Positions 1 to 7,495 of a DNA stretch of 64,000 nt are shown here, in pieces; the first letter of the stretch is position 1, and each line of letters opens with the position of its first letter. The notes beneath the pieces were generated by a model. It worked only from the letters and a program-made list of their open reading frames with translations. It was not told the DNA's origin and made no database searches. The stretch is from SSF14 sp037045585. GTDB taxonomy: Bacteria; Actinomycetota; Acidimicrobiia; Acidimicrobiales; Microtrichaceae. A program made the translations under genes and the position numbers. The stretch is from NCBI GenBank assembly GCA_037045585.1, contig JBAOIR010000004.1, forward strand, positions 62,001 through 126,000. Reading direction: 5' to 3'.

Positions 1-1
1 C

Positions 2-241
2 CGCGTGCACGAGAAGGCCCACATCACCGTCGACGGTGACTCGTGCCGTGGGTGCACCACCAAGGCGTGCATCACGGCCTGCCCGGCGAACCTGTTCGTG
101 CCCGTGTCCGACGGCGGCATCCTCTTCAACTACGAGCAGTGTTTCGAGTGCGGTACCTGCTACATGGTCTGCAACACCGAGGGCGCCATCACCTGGACCT
201 ACCCCGAGGGTGGGCACGGCGTCGTCTTCAAGGCCTCCTGA
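2..241 (+). CDS. FixX-type ferredoxin (5' end outside window)
   Basis: The visible 79 codons read as a small iron-sulfur protein of the FixX/ferredoxin-like family, which passes electrons between an ETF-type flavoprotein and a quinone-linked partner. Two cysteine groups are visible: a CxxC-x4-C-x3-CP cluster near the start (SCRGC, ACITACP) and CFECGTCYMVC. A GTG occurs at position 5, but family members are somewhat longer, so the gene probably begins upstream of the window. It ends 8 bases before the ETF beta gene, which fits one transcript. Its position next to MftE/MftF suggests it is an electron carrier of a mycofactocin-linked redox chain. That role is inferred from context. Confidence 0.8.
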   Translation, partial: RVHEKAHITVDGDSCRGCTTKACITACPANLFVPVSDGGILFNYEQCFECGTCYMVCNTEGAITWTYPEGGHGVVFKAS

Positions 242-249
242 TCGCTGCC

Positions 250-1077
250 ATGTCGACGATCGCAGTGTGTGTGAAGTGGGTGGACCTGCACCCCGAGATC
301 GACCCGCTCACCGGAGTGGTCACCACCGAACCCCGGCGGTCGGGGTTCTCCGACAGCGACCAGGCCGCGCTCGAGGTGGGTCTCCGGCTCGCCGAAGGGC
401 GCGGCGGCAGCGTCGTGCTGATCTCGGTCGCGCCCGCCGTCGCGAACGACGCGTTGCGTCAGCTGGCAGCGAGCGGGGCGGAGTCCCTGCTGCACATCCC
501 GGCCGACGACGACCTTCCCTCATCGGCAATCGGTGCGACGATCGCCGCTGCGGTGGATCGGCTCGGCGACGTCGACCTCGTGGTAGCCGGCGACCACAGT
601 CTCGACCGCGGCTCCGGCTCGGTGCCGTCGTTCGCCGCCCATGGCCTCGGTTGGCCGCAGGCGCTGGGGCTCACCGATGTCGCGAACGACGGTCGCAGCG
701 GTGTCCGTCGCCTGGACGGTGGCCGACGTGAGCACGTTCGTTGGGACGGCCCGATCGTCATCTCGGTGGAGGGCTCGGTCGCGCTTCTCCGTCGTGCGTC
801 GTTGCGCCAGGTGCTCGCTGCGAAGTCGCTTCCGGGGCCGGACCACGACACTGCGCCGGTGACGAGCCCCGGCCGCGTCGAGGTGGGGTCGACCTCTCCG
901 GTTCGGCCCCGGGCCCGAGCGTTTCCCGCACCGCACGGCGACCGTGCCCTGTCGCGGATCGTCGAACTCACCGGCGCCCTCGTCGAGCGCACACCTCCCC
1001 GCCGCGTCGAGGCCGACCCTGCCGCTGCGGCCGCCGAGATCGTCGGCCAGCTCCGTGTGCGGGGCTATCTCGATTGA
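250..1077 (+). CDS. Electron transfer flavoprotein beta subunit, mycofactocin-associated type
   Basis: The 275-residue product begins MSTIAVCVKWVDLHPEIDP and has the ETF beta/FixA fold signature: a CVKWV start, a central GADHS-like segment (VVAGDHSLDRGSGSVP) and a C-terminal KS/PG stretch. ETFs carry electrons from flavin dehydrogenases to membrane quinone oxidoreductases. The ATG at 250 was chosen because longer readings overlap the ferredoxin in another frame. Its stop overlaps the proposed TTG start of mftE. The matching alpha subunit is not in the window and probably lies upstream. Linkage to mycofactocin-dependent dehydrogenases is inferred from the neighbours. Confidence 0.8.
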   Translation: MSTIAVCVKWVDLHPEIDPLTGVVTTEPRRSGFSDSDQAALEVGLRLAEGRGGSVVLISVAPAVANDALRQLAASGAESLLHIPADDDLPSSAIGATIAAAVDRLGDVDLVVAGDHSLDRGSGSVPSFAAHGLGWPQALGLTDVANDGRSGVRRLDGGRREHVRWDGPIVISVEGSVALLRRASLRQVLAAKSLPGPDHDTAPVTSPGRVEVGSTSPVRPRARAFPAPHGDRALSRIVELTGALVERTPPRRVEADPAAAAAEIVGQLRVRGYLD

Positions 1078-1811
1078 GCCCCGACCGTTTGCCCTGCAAA
1101 CCGTTCGGTTTGCCGATTGAACTGCAGGACAAAACGCGGCCGCTGGGCGAGATGACGTGGCCCGAGGTGGGGGAGCGGCGGCCCACGCTCGTGGTGCCGC
1201 TCGGGTCGACCGAGCAGCACGGTCCGCACCTGCCGCTCGACACCGATGCCCGTATCGCCACCGAGGTGGCGCAACGTCTCGGTGGGCGACGTGTGTCGAC
1301 CTCGTCGTCGCCCCGACCGTGGCGATCGGCGCGTTCGGGTGAGCACGCCGGCTTTCCCGGGACACTGTCGGTCGGAGCGGCGGTGTTCGTGGAGATGGTC
1401 CTCGAGATCGGGCGGTCTGCCGATGCGTTCGCGGGCGTCGTCTGGCTCAACGCCCACGGCGGCAACAGCGTGGCCCTGCGAAGCGCCGACGCCCGTCTCC
1501 GCGCCGAGGGTCGGCGGTCGATGATCGCCCGCTGCTCCTTCCCCGGGGGCGACGCGCACGCCGGACGCACCGAGACGTCGATCCTCCTGGCGATCGCGCC
1601 CGAGGTGGTCCGCATCGAGTTGGCCGCGCCGGGCGATACCCGACCGTGGGCCGAGATGGAGGCCGAGATCGTCGCCGGCGGCGTGGTCGCCGTCAGCCCG
1701 AGCGGGGTGCTGGGCGACCCGACGGGTGCGTCGGCGGAGGAAGGTGCGCGGCTGGTCGACGATCTGGTCGCCCGCCTCGCCGCCGAAGTGGCACGCTGGG
1801 CCGATGACTGA
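1074..1811 (+). CDS. mftE: Mycofactocin peptidase MftE (creatininase family), with a short out-of-frame stretch
   Basis: MftE is a metal-dependent creatininase-fold amidohydrolase that cleaves the MftC-modified MftA precursor to release the C-terminal dipeptide core. Visible family motifs are STEQHGPHLPLDTD, GEHAGFPGT, NAHGGN and DAHAGRTET, which supply the metal ligands. Between about 1283 and 1333 the frame is wrong: another frame gives the expected VDLVVAPTVAIGA and then returns. Two compensating single-base errors are therefore likely. The start is uncertain: TTG 1074 overlaps the ETF stop and gives 245 residues, near the family length, while TTG 1110 and ATG 1152 are alternatives. Its 3' end overlaps the SDR start by 8 bases. 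Confidence 0.85.
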   Translation: MSPDRLPCKPFGLPIELQDKTRPLGEMTWPEVGERRPTLVVPLGSTEQHGPHLPLDTDARIATEVAQRLGGRRVSTSSSPRPWRSARSGEHAGFPGTLSVGAAVFVEMVLEIGRSADAFAGVVWLNAHGGNSVALRSADARLRAEGRRSMIARCSFPGGDAHAGRTETSILLAIAPEVVRIELAAPGDTRPWAEMEAEIVAGGVVAVSPSGVLGDPTGASAEEGARLVDDLVARLAAEVARWADD

Positions 1812-2607
1812 GCTGCCCGCCACCGACCGACCCGTCGCCCTCGTCACGGGTGCTGCCCGCGGCATCGGAGCGGCCACTGCCCGCCGCCTCGCGGCCGACG
1901 GCTTCTCCGTCGTGCTGGTCGACATCTGTGCCGACATCTCGCCATTGCCGTACCCGATGGCGACGAAGGCCGATCTCGATGCGTCGGTCGCAGCGTGTGG
2001 ACAGCACGCGGTGGGCGTCGTCGCCGACGTCCGTTGTCAGGACGAGCTCGACGCCGCGGTGCGCACCGCAGTCGACGAGTTCGGCGGGCTCGATGTGGCG
2101 GTCGCCGCTGCCGGCATCATGGGCGGTGGCGATCCGGCCTGGAACATCTCCGAGGAGGCGTTCCTCGTCAACATCGACATCAACCTCACGGGCGTCTGGC
2201 GCACCGCCAAGGCGACGATCCCGGCCATGCTCGAGCGCCCCAGGCCGCGACGGGGTCGGTTCGTCGCCATCGCGTCGGCTGCCGGCATGCGCGGCAATCC
2301 CACCATCGCCGACTACACGGCGGCGAAGCACGGGGTCGTCGGTCTGGTTCGTTCGCTCGCCCTGGAGCTCGGTCGGCGCGGCATCACGGCCAACGCCATC
2401 GCTCCCGGCTCGACCGAGACAGCGATCCTCGAGGCGTCCGGTCGGCTGTACGGCCTCGAGTCGATCGAGGAGTTCGCGGTGCACCACACGATCGGCCGCA
2501 ATCTCCGGCCCGACGAGATCGCGGCCGGCATCTCGTGGTTGTGCATGCCCGAGAGCAGTGGCGTCACCGGCATCGTGTTGCCGATCGACGGCGGCATGAC
2601 CGTCTGA
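1804..2607 (+). CDS. Mycofactocin-dependent SDR family oxidoreductase
   Basis: The 267-residue short-chain dehydrogenase starts at ATG 1804, inside the end of mftE. It has the NAD-binding TGAARGIG motif, a catalytic YTAAK and a C-terminal IDGGMTV. After the second strand (VVLVDIC) it carries an extra segment with YPMATKADLDASV. An insertion here is characteristic of the mycofactocin-coupled SDR subfamily, where the nicotinamide is non-exchangeable and mycofactocin acts as electron acceptor. The natural substrate is unknown; related enzymes oxidise alcohols such as carveol-type or nitrosoaniline-linked substrates. It lies between mftE and mftF in the operon. Confidence 0.85.
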   Translation: MTELPATDRPVALVTGAARGIGAATARRLAADGFSVVLVDICADISPLPYPMATKADLDASVAACGQHAVGVVADVRCQDELDAAVRTAVDEFGGLDVAVAAAGIMGGGDPAWNISEEAFLVNIDINLTGVWRTAKATIPAMLERPRPRRGRFVAIASAAGMRGNPTIADYTAAKHGVVGLVRSLALELGRRGITANAIAPGSTETAILEASGRLYGLESIEEFAVHHTIGRNLRPDEIAAGISWLCMPESSGVTGIVLPIDGGMTV

Positions 2608-2611
2608 TGAG

Positions 2612-4006
2612 GTGAGGTACCGGCTCGACCCGTCGGTCGAGTTCCTGCACGGCGGCCGGGCGCTGCTCGGCGGCGACCCGACGAAGTTGTTGCGACTGAG
2701 TGAGGCGGGCGGTGCCCTCGTGGCGCGTTGGCGTCGCGAGGGATGCGATCCCGCTGGCCCGGCGGAGCGCAAGCTCGTCGACCGCCTGGTCGACGCGGCG
2801 ATGGCCCACCCGGTCCCGGACCTCGAGGACCGGTCGCTTCCGGCCGTGATCGTGCCGGTTCGGGACCGGGCGGTTGCGCTCGAGCGGTGCCTGGCAGCGC
2901 TCGTTGCGTCAGGAGCGACGCGGATCATCGTCGTCGACGACGGGTCGCTCGATCCGGCGGCGCACGCGGTGGTGGCAGAGCGTCACGGCGCAGCCGTCGT
3001 GCGGCGGGCGATCTCTGGCGGCCCGGCAGCAGCGCGAATGACGGGCTGGAGGGCCCTCGAACCCCGTCCGATGCTCGTGGCCTTCGTCGACTCCGACATC
3101 GAGGTCTCGCCTGATTGCTGGACTGCCCTCGTGGGACACGTCGGCGATGTCGAGTGCGGCCTGGTCGCGCCACGGGTCGCCCATCGCGCCGGCCCGGGTC
3201 TGGTCGACCGGTTCGAGGCAGCGAACTCGCCGCTCGACCTCGGGCCGGATCCGGCGCCGATCCGCTCCGGCACCCGCGTGTCGTACGTCCCTGCGGCAGC
3301 GCTCGTTGTGCGAGCCGAGGCGTTCGAGGAGGTCGGCGGATTCGACGAGGCGCTGGATGTCGGGGAGGACGTCGACCTGGTGTGGCGTCTCGTCGAAGCC
3401 GGATGGCGGTGCCGCTACGAGCCGGCATCGGTCGTGACCCACGTCGGCCGCTCCGAGCTCGGGCCGATGCTGCGGCGCCGGTTCGATTACGGCCGCTCCG
3501 CAGCAGTGCTCGACGCGCGACATCCTGGAGCGTTGCCGCCGGTGCGTGGCGCTTCGTGGTCCGCTGCGGTGGTGGCGGCAGTGGCAGCGGGGCATCCTGT
3601 TGTCGCTGCGGGGCTCACCGGGTGGACGGTGCGGGCCCTGGCTCAGCGGCTCGGCGAGGTACCGGACGCATGGAAACTCTCGGCCCGCCTGGTGCTGCGT
3701 GGCCACGTCGGGTTCGCTCGTCAGCTCGCCCTGGCGGTGATCCGTCCGTGGTTCCCGATCACGCTCGCGCTGGGCCTGGTGAGTCGACGAGTCCGTCGCC
3801 TCGCGGCCGTCGCCGCCCTCGTCCACCCACTGTTGACGTGGCGCGACCGCCGGCCGGCGCTCGCCCTGCCCGCCTGGGTGGCCCTTGGCCTCGCCGATGA
3901 CATGGCGTACTCGGCGGGGGTCTGGGTCGGTTGTGTCGCGGCCCGGCGGCTCGGCCCCCTGCGCCCGGAGCTCTCGCAGCGGTCGCCCGACGGCCCGACG
4001 GGCTGA
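2612..4006 (+). CDS. mftF: Mycofactocin glycosyltransferase MftF
   Basis: The 464-residue protein begins at GTG 2612, four bases after the SDR stop. It opens with the MftF-typical N-terminal segment (YRLDPSVEFLHGGRALLGGDPTKLLRLS), followed by a GT-A family 2 domain with VPVRDRA, VVDDGS and a metal-binding DSD motif (AFVDSDIEV). A C-terminal part with hydrophobic stretches (residues about 310-450) suggests membrane association. MftF adds beta-1,4-glucose chains to premycofactocin. It is the last gene of the mycofactocin run here; a KstR-like operator and the next operon follow. Confidence 0.9.
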   Translation: MRYRLDPSVEFLHGGRALLGGDPTKLLRLSEAGGALVARWRREGCDPAGPAERKLVDRLVDAAMAHPVPDLEDRSLPAVIVPVRDRAVALERCLAALVASGATRIIVVDDGSLDPAAHAVVAERHGAAVVRRAISGGPAAARMTGWRALEPRPMLVAFVDSDIEVSPDCWTALVGHVGDVECGLVAPRVAHRAGPGLVDRFEAANSPLDLGPDPAPIRSGTRVSYVPAAALVVRAEAFEEVGGFDEALDVGEDVDLVWRLVEAGWRCRYEPASVVTHVGRSELGPMLRRRFDYGRSAAVLDARHPGALPPVRGASWSAAVVAAVAAGHPVVAAGLTGWTVRALAQRLGEVPDAWKLSARLVLRGHVGFARQLALAVIRPWFPITLALGLVSRRVRRLAAVAALVHPLLTWRDRRPALALPAWVALGLADDMAYSAGVWVGCVAARRLGPLRPELSQRSPDGPTG

Positions 4007-4016
4007 ATTGCCAAAA

Positions 4017-4032
4017 CTAGAATCTGTTCTAA
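4017..4032. promoter_or_regulatory. KstR-like operator upstream of the OB-fold/thiolase operon
   Basis: The sequence ctagaatctgttctaa matches the KstR consensus TNNAACNNGTTNNA with one deviation (AAT for AAC). It sits 68 bases before the GTG start at 4100. The two other copies in the window are closer to consensus. KstR is the TetR-family repressor of actinobacterial cholesterol catabolism; binding here is inferred from the motif. Confidence 0.65.
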
Positions 4033-4099
4033 TATTCCGCCCGACATGTTCTCGTCGGCCGCAACCTGTGCGGACCGCAATGATCGAAGGGGAGATGCT

Positions 4100-4556
4100 G
4101 TGGGGAAACCAGCGGTGCCTGCCGACCTGCTCCGGGCGGATCTGGCCATCGAGTACCCGTTCAACCGGACGACCGGTCCGGTGATCGGCGCGTTCTACAC
4201 CGGGCTGACCAAGCAGGTCGTCGTCGGCATCAAGGGCGTCGACGGCCGTGTCATCTGCCCCCCGGTCGAGTACGACCCGACCACCGGTGAGCCGCTCACC
4301 GAGTTGGTCAAGGTGTCCGACGAGGGCACGATCACCTCGTGGTCGTGGGTGCCGGCGCCCCGCGCAGCAGGCGCTCGACGCCCCCCACGCTTTGGCGCTC
4401 ATCAAGCTCGACGGCGCCGACACCGCGATCCTGCACGTCGTCGCCGCCTCCGGGCCCGAGGCCGTGAGCACCGGCGCCCGCGTCAAGGCCCACTGGGCCG
4501 ACGAGCGCAGTGGCGCCGTGACCGACATCGCCTACTTCGAACTCGCCGGGAGCTGA
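4100..4556 (+). CDS. OB-fold nucleic-acid/acyl-CoA-type DUF35 protein (frameshifted)
   Basis: The reading starts at GTG 4100 (MGKPAVPADLLRADLAIEY), preceded by a gaaggggag ribosome site. It resembles OB-fold (DUF35) partner proteins of thiolases and hydratases. The N-terminal half (FNRTTGPVIGAFYTGL, EYDPTTGEPL) and the C-terminal half (ALIKLDGADTAILHVV, GARVKAHW) lie in different frames. The break is near 4365, within a C-rich stretch, so one base is probably wrong. Such proteins form complexes with Ltp-type thiolases in steroid side-chain degradation. It is the first gene of a tightly packed four-gene operon behind a KstR-like box. Confidence 0.75.
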
Positions 4557-4560
4557 GCGC

Positions 4561-5136
4561 ATGACCGATACCGACATCTACGGGGTGATCCCCGAGGGCC
4601 TCTGGTCCCAGCCCGCGATCGACGCCTCGGCCATCGCCGAACTCGATGGTGTGGAGCCCATCCAGCGGGTCCGGCTCCCCGCGTCGATCACCTACGACTA
4701 CATCCCCGGTCTGGCGCCCACCCGCTTCCTTCGCGGACTCGCTCAGAAGAAGATCCTGGGCGAGCGCTCGGCCGTGCTCGGCGATGTGTACGTCCCGCCG
4801 CGGGGCATGTCGCCCGCCGAGGGCCTGCCCACGACCGAGCAGGTGGAGCTCCCTCACAAGGGAAGCGTCGCCTCGTTCTGTGTGGTCCATATCGGGTTCG
4901 GCACCAATGCACCGCCCACCCCGTTCTGTTCGGCGCTGGTCCTCCTCGACGGCGCGTCGGTGTCCGTCTACGGGCCGATCCAGGAGATCCCCCACGACCA
5001 GGTGCGCATCGGCATGCGCGTCGAGCCCGTCTGGGTCGACGACGACCAGCTGGCGCCCAGCTTCGAATCGATCAAGTGGTGGCGGCCCATCGACGAGCCC
5101 GATGTGCCCGCCGAGAGCCTGAAGGGACACATGTGA
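4561..5136 (+). CDS. Second DUF35 OB-fold protein of the thiolase operon
   Basis: This 191-residue DUF35/OB-fold protein begins 4 bases after the previous gene and overlaps the next by ATGA. The VYVPPRG motif normally follows a zinc ribbon in this family, but the ribbon cysteines are absent. The OB-fold part (VASFCVVHIGF, LVLLDGASVSVYGPIQEI, IRGMRVEPVW-like) is recognisable. In mycobacterial cholesterol regulons, DUF35 proteins pair with Ltp thiolases or MaoC hydratases to act on CoA thioesters. Two DUF35 genes followed by two thiolases suggest one heteromeric complex, or two paired complexes. Confidence 0.75.
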   Translation: MTDTDIYGVIPEGLWSQPAIDASAIAELDGVEPIQRVRLPASITYDYIPGLAPTRFLRGLAQKKILGERSAVLGDVYVPPRGMSPAEGLPTTEQVELPHKGSVASFCVVHIGFGTNAPPTPFCSALVLLDGASVSVYGPIQEIPHDQVRIGMRVEPVWVDDDQLAPSFESIKWWRPIDEPDVPAESLKGHM

Positions 5137-6227
5137 TGGCCAGCGGTTCAGGAAGCACCTTTCAGAAGGCACCCCGCGACGTCGCGATCGTGAGCGTCGC
5201 CCAGGATCCGCACACCCGTGCGGTCATCGAGCGCAATGAGGTCGAGCTGATCCAGCCGATCATCCAGCGGGCCCTCGAGCAGATCGGCGTCCAGAAGGGC
5301 GAGATCGACTTCACCTGTTCGGGGAGTTCCGACTACCTCGCCGGTCAGGCGTTCAGCTTCGTCATGACCCTCGACGCCGTCGGCGCCTGGCCGCCGATCG
5401 CGGAGAGCCACGTCGAAATGGACGGTGCCTGGGCGCTGTACGAGGCCTGGGTCAAGATCCAGTCCGGCCACGCCGACACGGCCCTCGTGTACAGCTACGG
5501 CAAGAGCTCGCCCGGCGACCTGCCCCTCGTGCTGAGCCGCCAGCTCGACCCGTACTACTACCAGCCGCTGTGGCCCGACGCGATCGCGATGGCCGGCCTC
5601 CAGGCCCGTCAGATGCTCGACGCCGGTCTCATCACCGAGCAGCGCATGGCCGAGATCGCCCACGAGTCCCGCGAGGCGGCCCGCAGCAACCCCAACGCCC
5701 AGCTGCAGGGCTCCCCGTCCGTCGACGAACTGTTGGCCTCCGACTTCGTGTCGGATCCGCTGCGTCGTCACGACTGCGCCCCGATCTCCGACGGTGGTGT
5801 CGCCGTGGTCCTCGCTGCCGGCGACCGTGCCCGCAACTGGGCCGACCGCCCGGCCTGGATCACGGGCCTCGACCACCGCATCGACAGCCACAACTTCGGC
5901 GCTCGGAGCCTCACGTCGGCGCCGTCGGCGAAGCTCGCGGCCGAGAAGGCGGGTGTCGGCAACGACAAGATCGACGTCGCCGAATTGCACGCCCCGTTCA
6001 CCCACCAGCACCAGTTGCTGGTCGAGGCCCTCGGGTTGGGCGACAACGTGTCGGTCAACCCATCGGGTGGTGCGCTCGCCGCCAACCCGATGATGGCCGC
6101 CGGCCTCCTCCGCATCGGAGAGGTGGCCAACCGCATCCTGGCTGGCGAGGTCGACCGCGGAGTGGCCACAGCCACGAGCGGTCACCTCCTGCAGCAGAAC
6201 CTCGTCGCCGTTCTGGAAGGAGCCTGA
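5136..6227 (+). CDS. Ltp-type thiolase-fold protein (lipid-transfer thiolase/aldolase)
   Basis: The 363-residue thiolase-superfamily protein is coupled by ATGA to the OB-fold gene. Where condensing thiolases have the nucleophilic cysteine (CSTG-type), this protein reads ESHVEMDGAWAL, so that cysteine is missing. A HAPF histidine motif and NPSGG are kept, but the following GHP is replaced by ANPMMA. Family knowledge: cysteine-less Ltp proteins such as Ltp2 are retro-aldolases that work with a DUF35 partner in sterol side-chain removal. The gene set resembles the Rv3521-Rv3523 (ltp4/ltp3) neighbourhood of Mycobacterium tuberculosis. An aldolase rather than thiolase role is inferred. Confidence 0.8.
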   Translation: MASGSGSTFQKAPRDVAIVSVAQDPHTRAVIERNEVELIQPIIQRALEQIGVQKGEIDFTCSGSSDYLAGQAFSFVMTLDAVGAWPPIAESHVEMDGAWALYEAWVKIQSGHADTALVYSYGKSSPGDLPLVLSRQLDPYYYQPLWPDAIAMAGLQARQMLDAGLITEQRMAEIAHESREAARSNPNAQLQGSPSVDELLASDFVSDPLRRHDCAPISDGGVAVVLAAGDRARNWADRPAWITGLDHRIDSHNFGARSLTSAPSAKLAAEKAGVGNDKIDVAELHAPFTHQHQLLVEALGLGDNVSVNPSGGALAANPMMAAGLLRIGEVANRILAGEVDRGVATATSGHLLQQNLVAVLEGA

Positions 6228-6228
6228 C

Positions 6229-7398
6229 ATGGGCAACCGAGTAGCCGTCATCGGCATCGGTCAGACCAAGCACGCCGCCGTTCGTGGCGACGTGTCCCTC
6301 GCCGGTCTCCTCCGTGAGGCCGTCTTCCGTGCGCTCGCCGACGCACAACTGACGATGGACGACATCGACGCCATCGTCATCGGCAAGGCCCCCGACTTCT
6401 TCGAGGGCATCATGATGCCGGAGGGGTTCCTCGCCGAGGCCATCGGTGCCGTCGGCAAGCCGCTCCTCCGCGTGCACACCGCCGGTTCGGTGGGTGGGTC
6501 CACGGCGATCGTCGCGGCGAGCCACGTGCAGGCCGGCGTCGGCGAGCGTGTGCTCACGATCGCCTGGGAGCAGCAGTCGTGCTCGGAGGCCATGTGGGCG
6601 CTCTCGTTCCCCATCCCGTTCCAGCAGCAGCTGGTCGCCGGCGCTGGCGGCTACTTCGCCCCGTTCATCCGCGAGTACATGCGGCGCTCCAACGCCCCCG
6701 ACGACATCGGCATCCTGGTGGCGCTCAAGGATCGCTTGAACGCTCTCAAGAACCCGTACGCCCACCTGCACGAGCCCGACATCACCTACGACACGGTGAA
6801 GGACTCCTTCATGCTGTGGGAGCCGATCCGGTACTCCGAGACGTGCCCCAGCTCCGACGGTGCCATCGCCATGGTGCTCGCCGGCGAGGAAGCAGCCGAG
6901 GCGTCCGCGGCTGCGACGGGCACACCGCCCGCGTGGATCCTCGGCACCTCGATGCGGTCCGAGCCGGCGACGGCCAACGGTCGTGACCAGGTGTCTCCCG
7001 ATGCCGGCAAGGACTGTGCTGCTGACGTGTTCCGTCAGGCCGGCATCACCAACCCCCGCGCCGAGATCGACGTCGTCGAGATGTACGTGCCGTTCAGCTG
7101 GTACGAGCCGATGTGGCTCGAGAACCTCGGCTTCTGCGAGGAAGGTGAGGGCTGGAAGCTCACCGAGCAGGGTGTGACCCAGCTCGACGGCGACCTTCCG
7201 GTCAACTGCTCCGGCGGTGTGCTCTCGACCAACCCGATCGGTGCGTCGGGCATGCTCCGCTTCGGAGAGGCCGCAATGCAGGTTCGTGGCACTGCTGGTG
7301 AGCACCAGATCGACGGTGCGAAGACGGCGCTCGGCCAGGCCTACGGTGGTGCGGCGCAGTTCTTCGCCACCTGGGTCGTGTCCTCCGAAAAGCCGTAG
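6229..7398 (+). CDS. Ltp3-like thiolase-fold protein
   Basis: The 389-residue thiolase-superfamily protein starts one base after the previous stop (MGNRVAVIGIGQTKH). The segment HTAGSVGGSTAIVAA lies at the usual cysteine site and has no cysteine, and NCSGG is present near the C-terminus (VNCSGGVLSTNPIGASG). It is a paralogue of the preceding gene and most like Ltp3-type proteins of KstR regulons. The pair may form a heterodimer or serve successive steps. It is the last gene of the operon; a perfect hairpin follows 54 bases after its stop. Confidence 0.8.
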   Translation: MGNRVAVIGIGQTKHAAVRGDVSLAGLLREAVFRALADAQLTMDDIDAIVIGKAPDFFEGIMMPEGFLAEAIGAVGKPLLRVHTAGSVGGSTAIVAASHVQAGVGERVLTIAWEQQSCSEAMWALSFPIPFQQQLVAGAGGYFAPFIREYMRRSNAPDDIGILVALKDRLNALKNPYAHLHEPDITYDTVKDSFMLWEPIRYSETCPSSDGAIAMVLAGEEAAEASAAATGTPPAWILGTSMRSEPATANGRDQVSPDAGKDCAADVFRQAGITNPRAEIDVVEMYVPFSWYEPMWLENLGFCEEGEGWKLTEQGVTQLDGDLPVNCSGGVLSTNPIGASGMLRFGEAAMQVRGTAGEHQIDGAKTALGQAYGGAAQFFATWVVSSEKP

Positions 7399-7451
7399 TT
7401 CGTCGGGGGGCACCGCAACCCCCCACGAGAATCCTCAGACCGAGGTCCCCA

Positions 7452-7490
7452 TCGTCCGATGGAAAGGTGATCCACCTTTCCATCGGACGA
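7452..7490. terminator. Perfect 18-bp stem-loop after the thiolase operon
   Basis: The arms tcgtccgatggaaaggtg and its exact reverse complement are separated by only three bases (atc). The hairpin lies 54 bases beyond the last thiolase stop and just before the GGDEF gene. It has no T-run, so it is either a strong hairpin-type terminator or a transcript-stabilising structure. Confidence 0.65.
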
Positions 7491-7495
7491 GGACC

